From Sporisorium sorghi (Eukaryota > Basidiomycota > Ustilaginomycetes > Ustilaginales > Ustilaginaceae), in the NCBI GenBank assembly GCA_023212695.1, contig JALCCG010000253.1, positions 1 through 30,839 on the forward strand: DNA of 30,839 bases, read 5' to 3'. The position numbers and the translations under genes were made by a program. Numbering within the stretch: the stretch's first letter is position 1; every line of letters starts with the position of its first letter. The notes under the pieces are model-generated. The model was given only the letters and a program-made list of their open reading frames with translations, searched no databases and had not been told where the DNA came from. Shown here in pieces: positions 20,086 to 29,116 of this stretch.

Positions 20086-20367
20086 GATGGTCCGCATGTC
20101 GCTGCCCCCTTCTGCAAAATGCTGGGGTGATTGGTTGTCTTCTGCAACCTGGACTCACCGTCAACTGTCAGCGTAAAAGTCAGCGCGCTACGGCACATCC
20201 GAGTATTCACGGAGAAGCCGTGTGTCGAGATGCTTGTCATGCAAAGAGGCTTCGCCTGCGATGCACTCACCATCTCGGCTCGCTCCGCTGCTGCTGTAGC
20301 GAGTTGCTTTTGCAGCAGGTGCTTGCTGGGCGTATACGCTTAGCGAGGTGGTTCTAAAATTTAGAAG

Positions 20368-20392
20368 AAAAAAAAAAAAAAAAAAAAAAAAA
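20368..20392. repeat. A homopolymer, about 25 bases
   Basis: A run of A on the + strand, preceded by TTAGAAG and followed by GC-rich sequence, in the long divergent spacer. Confidence 0.9.
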
Positions 20393-20700
20393 GCCTCGGC
20401 TCAGCTGTCTCACTCACAGTTTTGTCACTTTGGCGCCCATGAAACGCAACACTGAGACTGCTGTGCGCTGTCTGCTGCTGCAACTAACTTAGACTCGCTG
20501 TCCACCCGTTCGCTTGGCCACTTCGGCTGCTGTTGCACTCGCTGTTGCTGCTGCCAGATCGACTTTCCTGACTGGGCTCATGAGGCTTCTCTTACCACAT
20601 CGGCAACAACCGAACATCGGCAACAACCGAGATGAGATGTGTCCATCCGTCAATCACACTTCCTCTCTCGTTCTCTTCTCGCCCACAAACTGCGTCGAGG

Positions 20701-20736
<36 letters not shown>
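20701..20736. repeat. A homopolymer, 36 bases
   Basis: The longest internal A run on the + strand, about 730 bp upstream of the start of the 1415-residue gene. Confidence 0.92.
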
Positions 20737-20740
<4 letters not shown>

Positions 20741-20881
20741 TGTGATTCGCTCGCTGTGTGTTGCATCGTTTGAGAAGGCTTAACTTAGCCGACCCGTTCT
20801 CATTCGCATCACATCGCGGCGCATCGCGGCTTTTCCTTCATTGTCTTGCCCTTCTTCAACCCACTTGCCTGCCACAGTGCG

Positions 20882-20939
20882 CAGTCAGTCAGTCAGCCAG
20901 TCAGTCAGCTCAGCTCAGCTCAGCTCAGCTCAGCTCAGC
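20882..20939. repeat. CAGT tetranucleotide and CAGCT pentanucleotide repeats
   Basis: Five to six CAGT-type units followed by about six CAGCT units. The tract lies in the probable promoter or leader of the 1415-residue gene. CAGCT units contain overlapping AGCT palindromes. Confidence 0.9.
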
Positions 20940-21464
20940 CATCCCCATTCGCCTGTCAAGCACTCAGCGAGCTGAGCTCACAGCCAAAAGTGAAAGACGC
21001 TCTCCGAATCGCGACGCCTCTTCTCTCCGTGCATCGTCTCTCTCTCTCCACCATCACCACCTCGAACCTCTTCACCTCTTTCGACCCCGTCGCTCTCTCG
21101 ATAGCAGCAGCTCAGCTGTCCACTTCTGCAAGGACTTCGCTCAGCAAGTCGCGTTGCGCCGATCTGCGTTGCCACTTTTCCGGGGTCTTCATCACGCACC
21201 TACCTCTCGCTCAAGCCGCCAGCCGTGCACATCGTGCATGCCAACGCCACTTCAACGCTTACCCAGATGATCAGCTCCATCGCAAAGCCTCTGCTTGCAT
21301 AAGCGCGCTGCTTCCACGCTCAAGGGCGGTCCTCGAGCGCTGCTTCTTATCACTGCCGAAGATCTACCAAAGCTCTATCTCTCGCATCGCCTTTGGTCTT
21401 CAACTTAAAGGCACACATCCTTCTCGAAAGTCGCCCATCCTTCTAGCATCGTCGTGGCGACATC

Positions 21465-24400
21465 ATGTCAGCCTCCCTCCACGGCCATCCTTACCAGCTC
21501 CAGTCTCAAGCTCAAGCGGATGACCTCCATCCCTCGCAAGCCACGTCCTCTAGAGCCGGACCAAGCACCCACCGTCGATCTCCAAAGCCATCAAAGTCTC
21601 CTTCGCCAGCTGTCCTCACTTACGATGCAGAGTCAACATCGCCGACCAAGCCCAAGCCATCCCATCTCGGCTCTGAGCTCTACGACGCCATTGTCCAAGC
21701 CGCCGATCCAAAGCATCCTGACCACGCAGCGTGGCAGGATCGATATGGCTCCCTTTCGAATCGATCCTCCCACACCTCCGTTGCGAGCAATCACAAACGA
21801 GACAAGTTGCCCGCCTCTTCACCTGCAACACCCTCGTCGCGCAATTCGTTCGAGCATTTGGACGTCTCGTCCCGTAAGAGGCACACACCGCGCCACGCTG
21901 TTAGCCATTGGGATCTAGCTTCCCGTCAAGCCCACGACGCTGCAGGTTCAGATGCCGACGACCCGCCCTCCAACGAGGGGCGCTACACACCCGTGCGCGC
22001 CTCGTTCGAAGGTTCGGTACGCTCGCTATACTCTGCGTCCGTCGCCAGCTCGAGCCATAGGCGTCGCAACCGCAGACTCCGAGATTCTCCCAAACCGCTC
22101 GTACCTCCCATCCCGCCGCCGAGGATCACCAGCTCCACCAACTGGCAGTCCACCTATGGCTCTCCTTCCCCACCTGAGCTCGCTAGCTCGACACCGCATC
22201 TGCCAAGCAGCCGCCCTTCGCCCTCTATTGATACCAACGACAACCACAACCTGCACGGTCTTTTCGCCTCATCTGCATCCCCACCCTTGCGAATGGCGCA
22301 TCCTTACGCCTCCACTACGAACTTCCACAATCCACAAAAGCAAGACGTGAAATCGCTCCCGTCCTTGCCAGGCATGTCTCCGTCAGACCGTGAGCTCGAC
22401 GATTCTGCTTCCCAATCAAAGGCCGACCGCCTGCCACTCCAGAATGCGACATCTGCATCAGCCAACTCGAATCGGTTCGGGAATGCGACTTCCGACGACC
22501 CAAATCAACATGCCAAGAGCTCCTTGCGTTCTGCTCGTCAGCCGTCAGCGGTCACAACAAAGTCCTCCTCATCGTCACTGCACAACAGGACGATGCAGGA
22601 TCCCGAGGGACCTTACGGATCGAATCACCGCGCTGCCGCGAGCAAGTCCATGAGCAAGATTCGCCAACTCCTTGGCCCCGAGACACCCACACTCGGTGCA
22701 CCATCCTCGCCGTCCATGACGCCCGTTTCTGGGCGACGTGATCTGGTAGCTCGCGTGCCTGACGCGCTGCCTGGATCAGCGCCGGCAATTCCTCCCAAGG
22801 ATCACGCTCGGAGCCAGCCCCGGACCACCGCTTCTATTGGACGAACGCCGGCAACTGCAACGGAAAAGTATGCAAAGGAGGCGAGATCGGCAAAACAAAG
22901 CCAGGATCCATCGTGCAACGTCGACCTCAACATCTTTCCATTGCGTCGCGATGATGAGTTCCGGGCCAACGAGTTCGAGTCGTCAGACGAGCTCGAGGCC
23001 GAGCATCCGAGTGCTGCCACACAGCTGCCGTCTACGAGCTACCAATACACGCCGTCAGCTGCCACTACGTCCGAGAGGGGCCCTGGCGTGGTGAGACGCA
23101 GTCTCGACTCGATCATCTCGCCTTTCCGAGCCGGCTTGCTTAGCGGCGTGTCGTCCAGCATGGGTCGCACCTCGGCAGCCTCAGGGTCCACTTCGTCTCT
23201 GGCAATTCCTGATCAGGGCGCGATTGCGGAGGGCCGCCGCAGCTTTTCAGACTCACGATTCGTGAGGCCCTTCCTCCCCCGCAACCGCAATGCTGCAACG
23301 CTCGGCCGGCACGCGCGTCCGCTCAGCAAGGTTCTCGATCGTCCCGATGACGAGCTCGAGGAGACGCGGCCGTCGGCGAACGACCGATATGGATCAGGCA
23401 AACCATCTGGTGCACCGACGGCGGACTCACAAGCTGCTCAGAGCACGGGCGCGGCCGGATGGGACGCTTTTGCAGGTCAAAGCCGCCCGGACGAGTCGTT
23501 GCCAAGCATGGCTGGCTCTCGAAGCCTTTCCAGCACCTTCAGTCGCTCTACAAGCAACCTCCACACTCCCAACTCGTCCTACACGGGCACAACGGCTCAA
23601 CAACGACCACGCAACAAGTTTGGAAGTCTCTTCACCAGGGTCAAGGGTTCCATGACGCCCAAGGCGACCAACGATGCTGCTCCGCACGAGTTCTGCCCCT
23701 TTCCACCCTCACCGTCGACATCGACACTGCACCAAAGCCCTCCAGGAGCGGCTCAGACTCTTTCGTCCTCGCCGCCAACGCCTGTCGGCGCCACTTCTCC
23801 CCCTTCTGTCTCCGCGAAGAAGGCAGAGCGACCTTTCCGGTTCCGCGTCAAGTCCTTGACCTCGCTCTCGTCCTCTCGCAGCAAGGACGAGATCGTCGAT
23901 GTGCCTCCAGTCCCAGCCATTCCAGCCAACTACGTCGAGGGTGGTGCCGCACGCTCCGTCTGGGAAGAATCGCCCAAGCTGCCGGCATCGTCCAGCTTCT
24001 CATCCGAAAAGAGCGCGCGCACCCTCGGCAGGTTGTTGCGGCGCAAGAAGCCCAACGAGGAAGCGGACGTCGCCATCGATACGTTTGTGCCACTGCCTCC
24101 GAAAATGTCTCATCTTGACGTCGCCGAGGAGGCTGCGCCAAGGTCTTCCATGTCTTCTGCCCGAGGCTTCGACGTCGTGGAGCCGTCCAACTCTGCCGCA
24201 AACGTTGCGCTGACACGCACCACGATCCGCAAGACGTTGAGCCCTGCGCTGCTCAGCGATTCGCCTCAGCCGGGTATCGAGGCCACTTTCGAAGAGGACG
24301 AGTCCGTTTCGCTCGTCGATGGCAGCAGAGGAGGCGAGAACGGACAGTCGCGTTTGACAGGTGATGGTGCTGCCGAGGAATCGGGCGAGGTGGTGGGCGA

Positions 24401-25712
24401 TGAGCAGAATTTCCGCTCACCACTGGGCCGCTTCATCCGAGGCCACACTGCAGCGGACCGGCTGTCACGAGTCGAGGAGCTCAGCGAGCGTCTTTCGTAC
24501 ATCGCCGACGTCACCGAGACCAGCGAGCTCCGACCCTCGGCATCCATGCCCGCATCCCTCTCGAAAGGCCACAGCCCGCGCTCTTTCGCCGAGCATCGGT
24601 CTGCGCGCCGGAACGTCCATGGCATCAAACTTGGACAAAACTCCCCATCTGCGCTCGAATTGGCCGATGTTACATATGCGCGTGCAAGGAAGGGCAGTCT
24701 TGACATTCTGCGGCCCAGCAACAGGCGAGGAGGAGCCACGGCGTTGGAGTCCCCCGCCTCGATGCCCTCGTCCGCCTTGACCTCACCTGGCGCTGCCAAG
24801 TTTGTCTTGACTCCCAAAAGCCCTGCTCCTTCTACTTGGAGCGAGCAGCTGGCGCCTTCTTGGCGATCCAAGAATGGCCGAACATCCTTTTCGCAGGATC
24901 GAGATCGAGCGCCTGTCGCCAGTCCGATCAGTCCGGCGCTGCCGTCGAGTCGCGGTGTAGGACAGGCGATCAAAAGGCTGGGGATCAAGGGAAAGAGCAG
25001 CAAGGGCAGCAAAGGCATCGGGCCTACCGACGTCGCTGCGTTCAACTTTGATGATGATGGCGATGAGACCGAGGTCATCACCGACTCGGGATCGCGGCCG
25101 TCGATGTCGGGCGAGCCAAGGCCATCGTTCGGTGGTGGTGGAGGAGGAGGAGGCGGAAGGCCTTCGTTCAGCAGCACGATGCGTTCGCCTTTCACAAGCG
25201 GGAGACCGAGCTTCGAAACGACAGCACGCAATGGCCTGACTGCAGGTGACGCGGCTTCTGAAGCAGGAGGTTTGATCCCGAGCCCTGTCGCCCCCTCGTT
25301 TGGCAGCAGCAGCAAGGAGTTTATGAAGACGATTGTTACAGATGGCGAGGGAAGGTCGGGTGCAAGCGCAGTAGCCGGCCTGGGAATTGGCTCGGTGCAG
25401 TGGTCTGAAGCCATGCCGTCGCACAAGGGCGAGAGCGTTGAGATACCCGGCAGTGCTTCAGACGGCACCTTTACGACCAGAGGCGCCCAGACTCCCGAGA
25501 ATGGATCGCTGTCTCACAGTATGGACGCAGGCTCGATGGCGGCCAAGTCGGCCGAACTGCTGGCATTCGAGGATATGCTGGGTCGATTCCCACAGCAGCA
25601 GAAGGTGTTGCTGCAAGACATTTCGGCCCGCGTCGCTAAAACGCCGGTTGTAGGAGGGGCATCGGCCAGCAGAGAGGACGTTTCGAGCTTCCCGCCTTTT
25701 GCCGCGTCGTAG
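21465..25712 (+). CDS. Large Ser/Pro-rich disordered protein of unknown function
   Basis: Intronless, 1415 residues from the ATG at 21465. I do not recognise it. Nearly the whole chain is Ser, Pro, Ala, Thr and Arg-rich, as in disordered scaffold or cell-polarity proteins. Short less-disordered islands can be seen: HLGSELYDAIVQAADPKHPD near residue 70, RRSLDSIISPFRAGLLSG near 550, RPFRFRVKSLTSLSSSRSKD near 790, LGRLLRRKKPNE near 850, and a C-terminal helix LLAFEDMLGRFPQQQKVLL ending near residue 1387. SP and TP sites are abundant. There is a run of nine Gly near residue 1223. No signal peptide or membrane segment is visible. The even codon use and length argue for a real gene. A lineage-restricted regulator of polarity or signalling would fit, but that is a guess. 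Confidence 0.8.
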   Translation: MSASLHGHPYQLQSQAQADDLHPSQATSSRAGPSTHRRSPKPSKSPSPAVLTYDAESTSPTKPKPSHLGSELYDAIVQAADPKHPDHAAWQDRYGSLSNRSSHTSVASNHKRDKLPASSPATPSSRNSFEHLDVSSRKRHTPRHAVSHWDLASRQAHDAAGSDADDPPSNEGRYTPVRASFEGSVRSLYSASVASSSHRRRNRRLRDSPKPLVPPIPPPRITSSTNWQSTYGSPSPPELASSTPHLPSSRPSPSIDTNDNHNLHGLFASSASPPLRMAHPYASTTNFHNPQKQDVKSLPSLPGMSPSDRELDDSASQSKADRLPLQNATSASANSNRFGNATSDDPNQHAKSSLRSARQPSAVTTKSSSSSLHNRTMQDPEGPYGSNHRAAASKSMSKIRQLLGPETPTLGAPSSPSMTPVSGRRDLVARVPDALPGSAPAIPPKDHARSQPRTTASIGRTPATATEKYAKEARSAKQSQDPSCNVDLNIFPLRRDDEFRANEFESSDELEAEHPSAATQLPSTSYQYTPSAATTSERGPGVVRRSLDSIISPFRAGLLSGVSSSMGRTSAASGSTSSLAIPDQGAIAEGRRSFSDSRFVRPFLPRNRNAATLGRHARPLSKVLDRPDDELEETRPSANDRYGSGKPSGAPTADSQAAQSTGAAGWDAFAGQSRPDESLPSMAGSRSLSSTFSRSTSNLHTPNSSYTGTTAQQRPRNKFGSLFTRVKGSMTPKATNDAAPHEFCPFPPSPSTSTLHQSPPGAAQTLSSSPPTPVGATSPPSVSAKKAERPFRFRVKSLTSLSSSRSKDEIVDVPPVPAIPANYVEGGAARSVWEESPKLPASSSFSSEKSARTLGRLLRRKKPNEEADVAIDTFVPLPPKMSHLDVAEEAAPRSSMSSARGFDVVEPSNSAANVALTRTTIRKTLSPALLSDSPQPGIEATFEEDESVSLVDGSRGGENGQSRLTGDGAAEESGEVVGDEQNFRSPLGRFIRGHTAADRLSRVEELSERLSYIADVTETSELRPSASMPASLSKGHSPRSFAEHRSARRNVHGIKLGQNSPSALELADVTYARARKGSLDILRPSNRRGGATALESPASMPSSALTSPGAAKFVLTPKSPAPSTWSEQLAPSWRSKNGRTSFSQDRDRAPVASPISPALPSSRGVGQAIKRLGIKGKSSKGSKGIGPTDVAAFNFDDDGDETEVITDSGSRPSMSGEPRPSFGGGGGGGGGRPSFSSTMRSPFTSGRPSFETTARNGLTAGDAASEAGGLIPSPVAPSFGSSSKEFMKTIVTDGEGRSGASAVAGLGIGSVQWSEAMPSHKGESVEIPGSASDGTFTTRGAQTPENGSLSHSMDAGSMAAKSAELLAFEDMLGRFPQQQKVLLQDISARVAKTPVVGGASASREDVSSFPPFAAS
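25131..25157 (+). repeat. GGN repeat coding poly-Gly
   Basis: GGT and GGA triplets give nine consecutive Gly near residue 1223 of the 1415-residue protein. Confidence 0.85.
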
Positions 25713-26058
25713 TTGTGGCAATGTCAATACCCGTTTGAGCTTTCTCCCTCTTCTTTGCGCGAGTGATCGTTGAACTCTCCTTGAGTGTGGTGTTGCTTGA
25801 GGAGGGAGTAGACGTTCGACGCTGGCACCTGGCTGAGCGTATGCTTGTTAGGTCGTGTGAGCGGGGCGTCGCGGTCCAGAACCTCGTTTTTTTGCGTGGA
25901 GAGCTTTCTGGAAGGAACTTTTTTTTTTGCGAATTCGGCTGAGCTTTATTTTCCGCTCAGAACAACACGCGCTCTTCGAAGGGTTCGCATCCTCGTCTTG
26001 ACCGTCATCCGCATCCGCACCCTTACTTCTTCGAACGAATCAACTGCAACACATCAGC
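25713..26058. promoter_or_regulatory. Tandem intergenic region upstream of the UPF0538 gene
   Basis: About 345 bp between two + strand genes. It has a T run at 25920-25928 and a pyrimidine-rich leader close to the ATG at 26059. No gene seen; terminator of the upstream gene and promoter of the downstream gene are expected here. Confidence 0.5.
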
Positions 26059-26637
26059 ATGGTGGACAGCACCAGCGCATCCTCGTCCGGCGCACCATCC
26101 TCGTCGACGCTGCTGCCGGGGGGCTTCCACGCGTTCAACCCGCAAGCCGATTTCTCTGACAACAAGGAGACCAACACAGCGCGGCCGCTGACGGATGCCG
26201 TGATTACGGTGCGGATCATCAAGTCGTTCGAGTTCCGCTCGATGAAAGCGTACGTTCTCAAGTCCGTCGACCTGACGACGATGACGATTGCGCAGCTCGA
26301 GGACAAGTGTCGCGCGGAGGTGAAGACCAATTCGGCATACCGGGCGTTCCGCAGCTACGCCGAGCAGCTCGATACGCTCAAGCTGTACACCCGCGCACAT
26401 GGGGCAAAGACGACCAATTTGATCATCAACCTCGATAGGCCAGAGTGGCTGCTCACCGACGACAACCTCGGCAAGCTCATCAAGGAGGGAGAGGGCAAGC
26501 GGGAAGGGAGGACAAAGGAGAACACAACGCTGGCAGAGATTGGAGTGGAGAACGAAACCGAACTCAGCTTCTTCAATCGTAAGGCATACGAGGCGTTCTT
26601 GGCTAATCCCAACACCAAGTGGGACGCTACCGGCTGA
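26059..26637 (+). CDS. UPF0538 (C2orf76-like) protein
   Basis: Intronless, 192 residues from the ATG at 26059. After about 40 variable residues, the family core begins: DAVITVRIIKSFEFRSMKAY, then VDLTTMTIAQLEDKC, followed by YAEQLDTLKLYTRAHGAKTTN, NLIINLDRPEWLL, and a last strand GVENETELSFFNRKAYEAF. The block ITVRIIKSFE and the order of strands match the UPF0538/C2orf76 family, found from fungi to human and predicted to adopt a ubiquitin-like fold. No biochemical role is established. Human C2orf76 is about 126 residues, so the N-terminal Ser-rich arm and a Lys/Glu/Arg-rich loop are extra. It converges with NMD3. Confidence 0.85.
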   Translation: MVDSTSASSSGAPSSSTLLPGGFHAFNPQADFSDNKETNTARPLTDAVITVRIIKSFEFRSMKAYVLKSVDLTTMTIAQLEDKCRAEVKTNSAYRAFRSYAEQLDTLKLYTRAHGAKTTNLIINLDRPEWLLTDDNLGKLIKEGEGKREGRTKENTTLAEIGVENETELSFFNRKAYEAFLANPNTKWDATG

Positions 26638-27021
26638 GGAAGGCTTCTCCTTTCGATGCTGAAAGAGGCCGAGAACGATGGCGAGAATGATGGCGAGAAG
26701 CAACGGCTGGTCGAAAAGCAGCAACGGTACGCGCACTATACCCCATCCTCATCCTCCCGCGCCTTTCCGCGCCGCAGCCCTGCTTGGATCCTATTCTCAG
26801 CCTGCCGACCCTTGCACGTCAGCCTCTACCTCTCCGAGTCCCGAGTCATCCACCTGTCTTGCAACTCATCCTCTTTGAAACCGCCCAAACGATGCTCTCA
26901 TTCAACTGTCACGGGAAATCCACATCATTGTAGCACGCAGCCTTGACAGTGAAGCGCTGAGATTGCGGAAAGAGAATGTGTTTGCAGACGAGAACCCTGA
27001 AAAGAACGCAAGTGACCACCA
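26638..27021. other. Convergent intergenic region UPF0538 / NMD3
   Basis: About 385 bp between convergent stops; contains no supported gene. Polyadenylation signals of both genes should lie here, but I see no canonical AATAAA. Confidence 0.5.
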
Positions 27022-28680
27022 TCAATCCTCGATCGCCATGTCCTCCAAATCATCCAGCAGCTCATCCATCCCCACGCGCGGCGCATCATCGTCACCCCAC
27101 TCGCTCTCCCCATCCGTAGTCATGCCATCATCGAAATCACCGCCATCCTCCTCGTCCATCCCGCCGTTCGCAAGCGCCGCCTCGCGCTCGGCCTTGATCT
27201 GCGCCGCCCTCTCCTTGCGCAGCCTTCGCTCCTCCTCCTTCTTGGTATCCCTGTACAGGTTGACGGTACCACGCAGCTCCTCGTCCTCCTCGAGCTCGCG
27301 CAGGAACAGCTCGTAGTCGCGCTCGACGCGCTGCGAGTCGAGCCCACCGCGTCGGCCGACAGCACCGCGCCCGACCGCGCCCTCCGCCGACGGGTCCTCG
27401 GCCTCCTTGGCCATCGACTTGAGCTTCCACATGCGGTTCTTGGAGCGCTTCTTGCGCTCCGGGTACGATTTCTTGACGAGCACCACATCGGGCATGCGGT
27501 CGGCGGGGAGCGTGTCCCACGTCGCCGAGTTGAAGTTGGCCACGCGCAGGTGGTAGCCCATGACCGTATCGCCGGGTTGCAGGATGGCACCGAGGTGTGT
27601 GCGCGTGTGGTATACCGCATCCGCTTCGCCGAACGATGTCGCATTGAGTGGCGAGACCTGTGCATCGGCTTCTTCGAGTCGGCGGTTCTCCACACCGTGC
27701 GAGTTGGTGGCGTAGCGTCCCGTGGGCTCAATGTCGAGCACGAGGAACTCGATCATCTCCGGAATGGTGGCCAGGGCAGGTTGCGGATCCCTCCAGTACT
27801 TTTCTGCGGGCACTTCAGCGATCTGCAAACTGATAGGGTCGATGAATCGCAACGAGTTGGTCACCTTGTGGCAGAGTACGAGCTGGCCGATGTTGCCGAG
27901 CTGCTTGGCCATCTTGGGCGGCAGGCAGACCAAATCATCCTTGCAGATGGGCGCGATCTCGACACTGTACGTAAACTTGTAGTTTGTGGTGGACGTGTGC
28001 ACATCCATCGAGATAACCTGTTCCGACTTGGTCGTCTTGATCGGCACGACCGAGTTGAGGAACTCGACCATCTTGATCGCATGCGCGCGCTGCGTATAGA
28101 AGAAATCGAGCCCATCCTTCTTCTCGTTGATCGAAACCGTGTTCTGATGCGCATTGTGCTTGAGAATCAGCTGCTCGAGGTAGAGGAACGTACGCTTGTG
28201 CTGCACCTTCTGGCGCACCTGCACCATCGCACGCCACGTATTCTTCGCCGCAAGCCGCGTGCAGTCCGGACACTGCCCGTACTGCACCACAAACTCGACC
28301 TCAAAGATCTGCTGCAAGATCGTCGACGTAAACACCTCCTTCTGCACCGTCAGCTTGACCCGCAGACGCTTGCTGTGCGGCTCGGTCCAGATGAATCCCG
28401 CATCGATCAACCGCACCTTGTTCAAGCCCTTGAGCTTCTTGAGACAGATCGCGAGCAGCTCCCGCGACTCCAAGCGCGCGGGGACCCACGAGTTGGGTGG
28501 GTTGAGATAGCGTTCGCAGTTGCGGCAGAAGTTGACCGTCGCCTGCTTAGGCACCGACTCGGTGATGTCGACAGAGTTTCGAAGACAGGAAAGGCAGAGG
28601 TTGGCATTGTTGGGCGTGATGGGCGTACCGCAATCGGCGCAGAGCACCATGTGCTGCGCTGCTGGTGGGTGGTACTCCAT
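27022..28680 (-). CDS. NMD3: 60S ribosomal subunit export protein Nmd3
   Basis: Intronless, 552 residues from the ATG at 28680. The N-terminal zinc-binding region carries Cys pairs at 14/17, 29/32, 52/55 and 137/140 (LCADCGTP, CLSCL, FCRNCERYLNPP, GQCPDC). The core follows with RLIDAGFIWTEPHSKRL, LKHNAHQNT and DGLDFFYTQRAHAIKMVEFL. A basic cluster (ERKKRSKNRMWKLK) in the C-terminal third is a likely nuclear import signal, and the extreme C-terminus MDELLDDLEDMAIED is a Leu-rich, acidic export signal very like that of yeast Nmd3. Nmd3 binds the joining face of pre-60S particles and recruits Crm1/exportin 1 for nuclear export, being released in the cytoplasm by Lsg1. Length is close to yeast (518 residues). 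The acidic stretch before the export signal contains DDGMTTDGESEWGDDD. Confidence 0.97.
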   Translation of the reverse strand: MEYHPPAAQHMVLCADCGTPITPNNANLCLSCLRNSVDITESVPKQATVNFCRNCERYLNPPNSWVPARLESRELLAICLKKLKGLNKVRLIDAGFIWTEPHSKRLRVKLTVQKEVFTSTILQQIFEVEFVVQYGQCPDCTRLAAKNTWRAMVQVRQKVQHKRTFLYLEQLILKHNAHQNTVSINEKKDGLDFFYTQRAHAIKMVEFLNSVVPIKTTKSEQVISMDVHTSTTNYKFTYSVEIAPICKDDLVCLPPKMAKQLGNIGQLVLCHKVTNSLRFIDPISLQIAEVPAEKYWRDPQPALATIPEMIEFLVLDIEPTGRYATNSHGVENRRLEEADAQVSPLNATSFGEADAVYHTRTHLGAILQPGDTVMGYHLRVANFNSATWDTLPADRMPDVVLVKKSYPERKKRSKNRMWKLKSMAKEAEDPSAEGAVGRGAVGRRGGLDSQRVERDYELFLRELEEDEELRGTVNLYRDTKKEEERRLRKERAAQIKAEREAALANGGMDEEDGGDFDDGMTTDGESEWGDDDAPRVGMDELLDDLEDMAIED

Positions 28681-29116
28681 GTTGGATGTGGTTGCGTGTA
28701 GTGATAGGTTGTGACCGTCCCGATGGTTGTTGTTGTTGTGGTGGTGGTGGTGGTGGTATCGTTAACAGGAAGGTCTTTGGTCGATCCGTGGCAAAACGAA
28801 AACGCCCCGTCAAAATTTAAGGCGCAGCAACAACATTTTTCTTCTTCATGGTGGAGAAATTTTTGGATGTCATCCGACCCTGCGAGATGGCTGAGCTGCC
28901 TGCAGAGCACTGTGTTCTCCTTTGCTGCCATCTGCTGCTGCCAAAGTTTTTCAAAAACCCTTCCTCTCGCGTGCTGCCGGATTTTAGCCCGCGCATCGGT
29001 TGAGCTGGAATTTATTGATCAGTGTTAGGGCTTGTGAGCCTCAGTTCATCTCCGAAAGCCGAGCTTTTCTGACCTTTGACGTAACGCTTCCGCTGAGTGT
29101 GGAGGAGCATGAAGTG
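28681..29116. promoter_or_regulatory. NMD3 upstream region with GTT/GTG repeat
   Basis: Holds a GTT/GTG microsatellite at 28725-28757, 45-77 bp before the NMD3 ATG, followed by sequence without a recognisable gene. The + strand frame from about 29000 may belong to the leader or first exon of the unresolved gene downstream. Confidence 0.5.
28725..28757. repeat. (GTT)n(GTG)n microsatellite
   Basis: About five GTT units then six GTG units directly upstream of NMD3, probably in its leader. Confidence 0.9.

Larger units (their letters stand above)
18923..21464. other. 2.5 kb divergent spacer with repeats
   Basis: The largest gap in the window, between PDCD5 (-) and the 1415-residue gene (+). It holds a ten-base palindrome GTAAATTTAC near 19646-19655, a GCAC tetranucleotide repeat, two long A runs and CAGT/CAGCT repeats. 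From about 20760 to 21464 the + strand is rich in CT and TC, as expected of a long leader. Frames such as 19212-19649 do not begin with ATG and show no recognisable features. I found no tRNA-like boxes. A non-coding transcript cannot be excluded. Confidence 0.5.

Noticed and set aside
20055..20939. Possible CRISPR-like array from the spaced direct repeats
   Set aside because: Units are 4-5 bp simple-sequence repeats with no spacers, in a eukaryotic context.
24266..25468. 400-codon minus-strand frame within the 1415-residue gene
   Set aside because: Antisense shadow of a Ser-rich coding region; no start context or recognisable features.
27550..28701. 383-codon plus-strand frame antisense to NMD3
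   Set aside because: Complement of a highly conserved gene; Arg/His/Leu-rich shadow.
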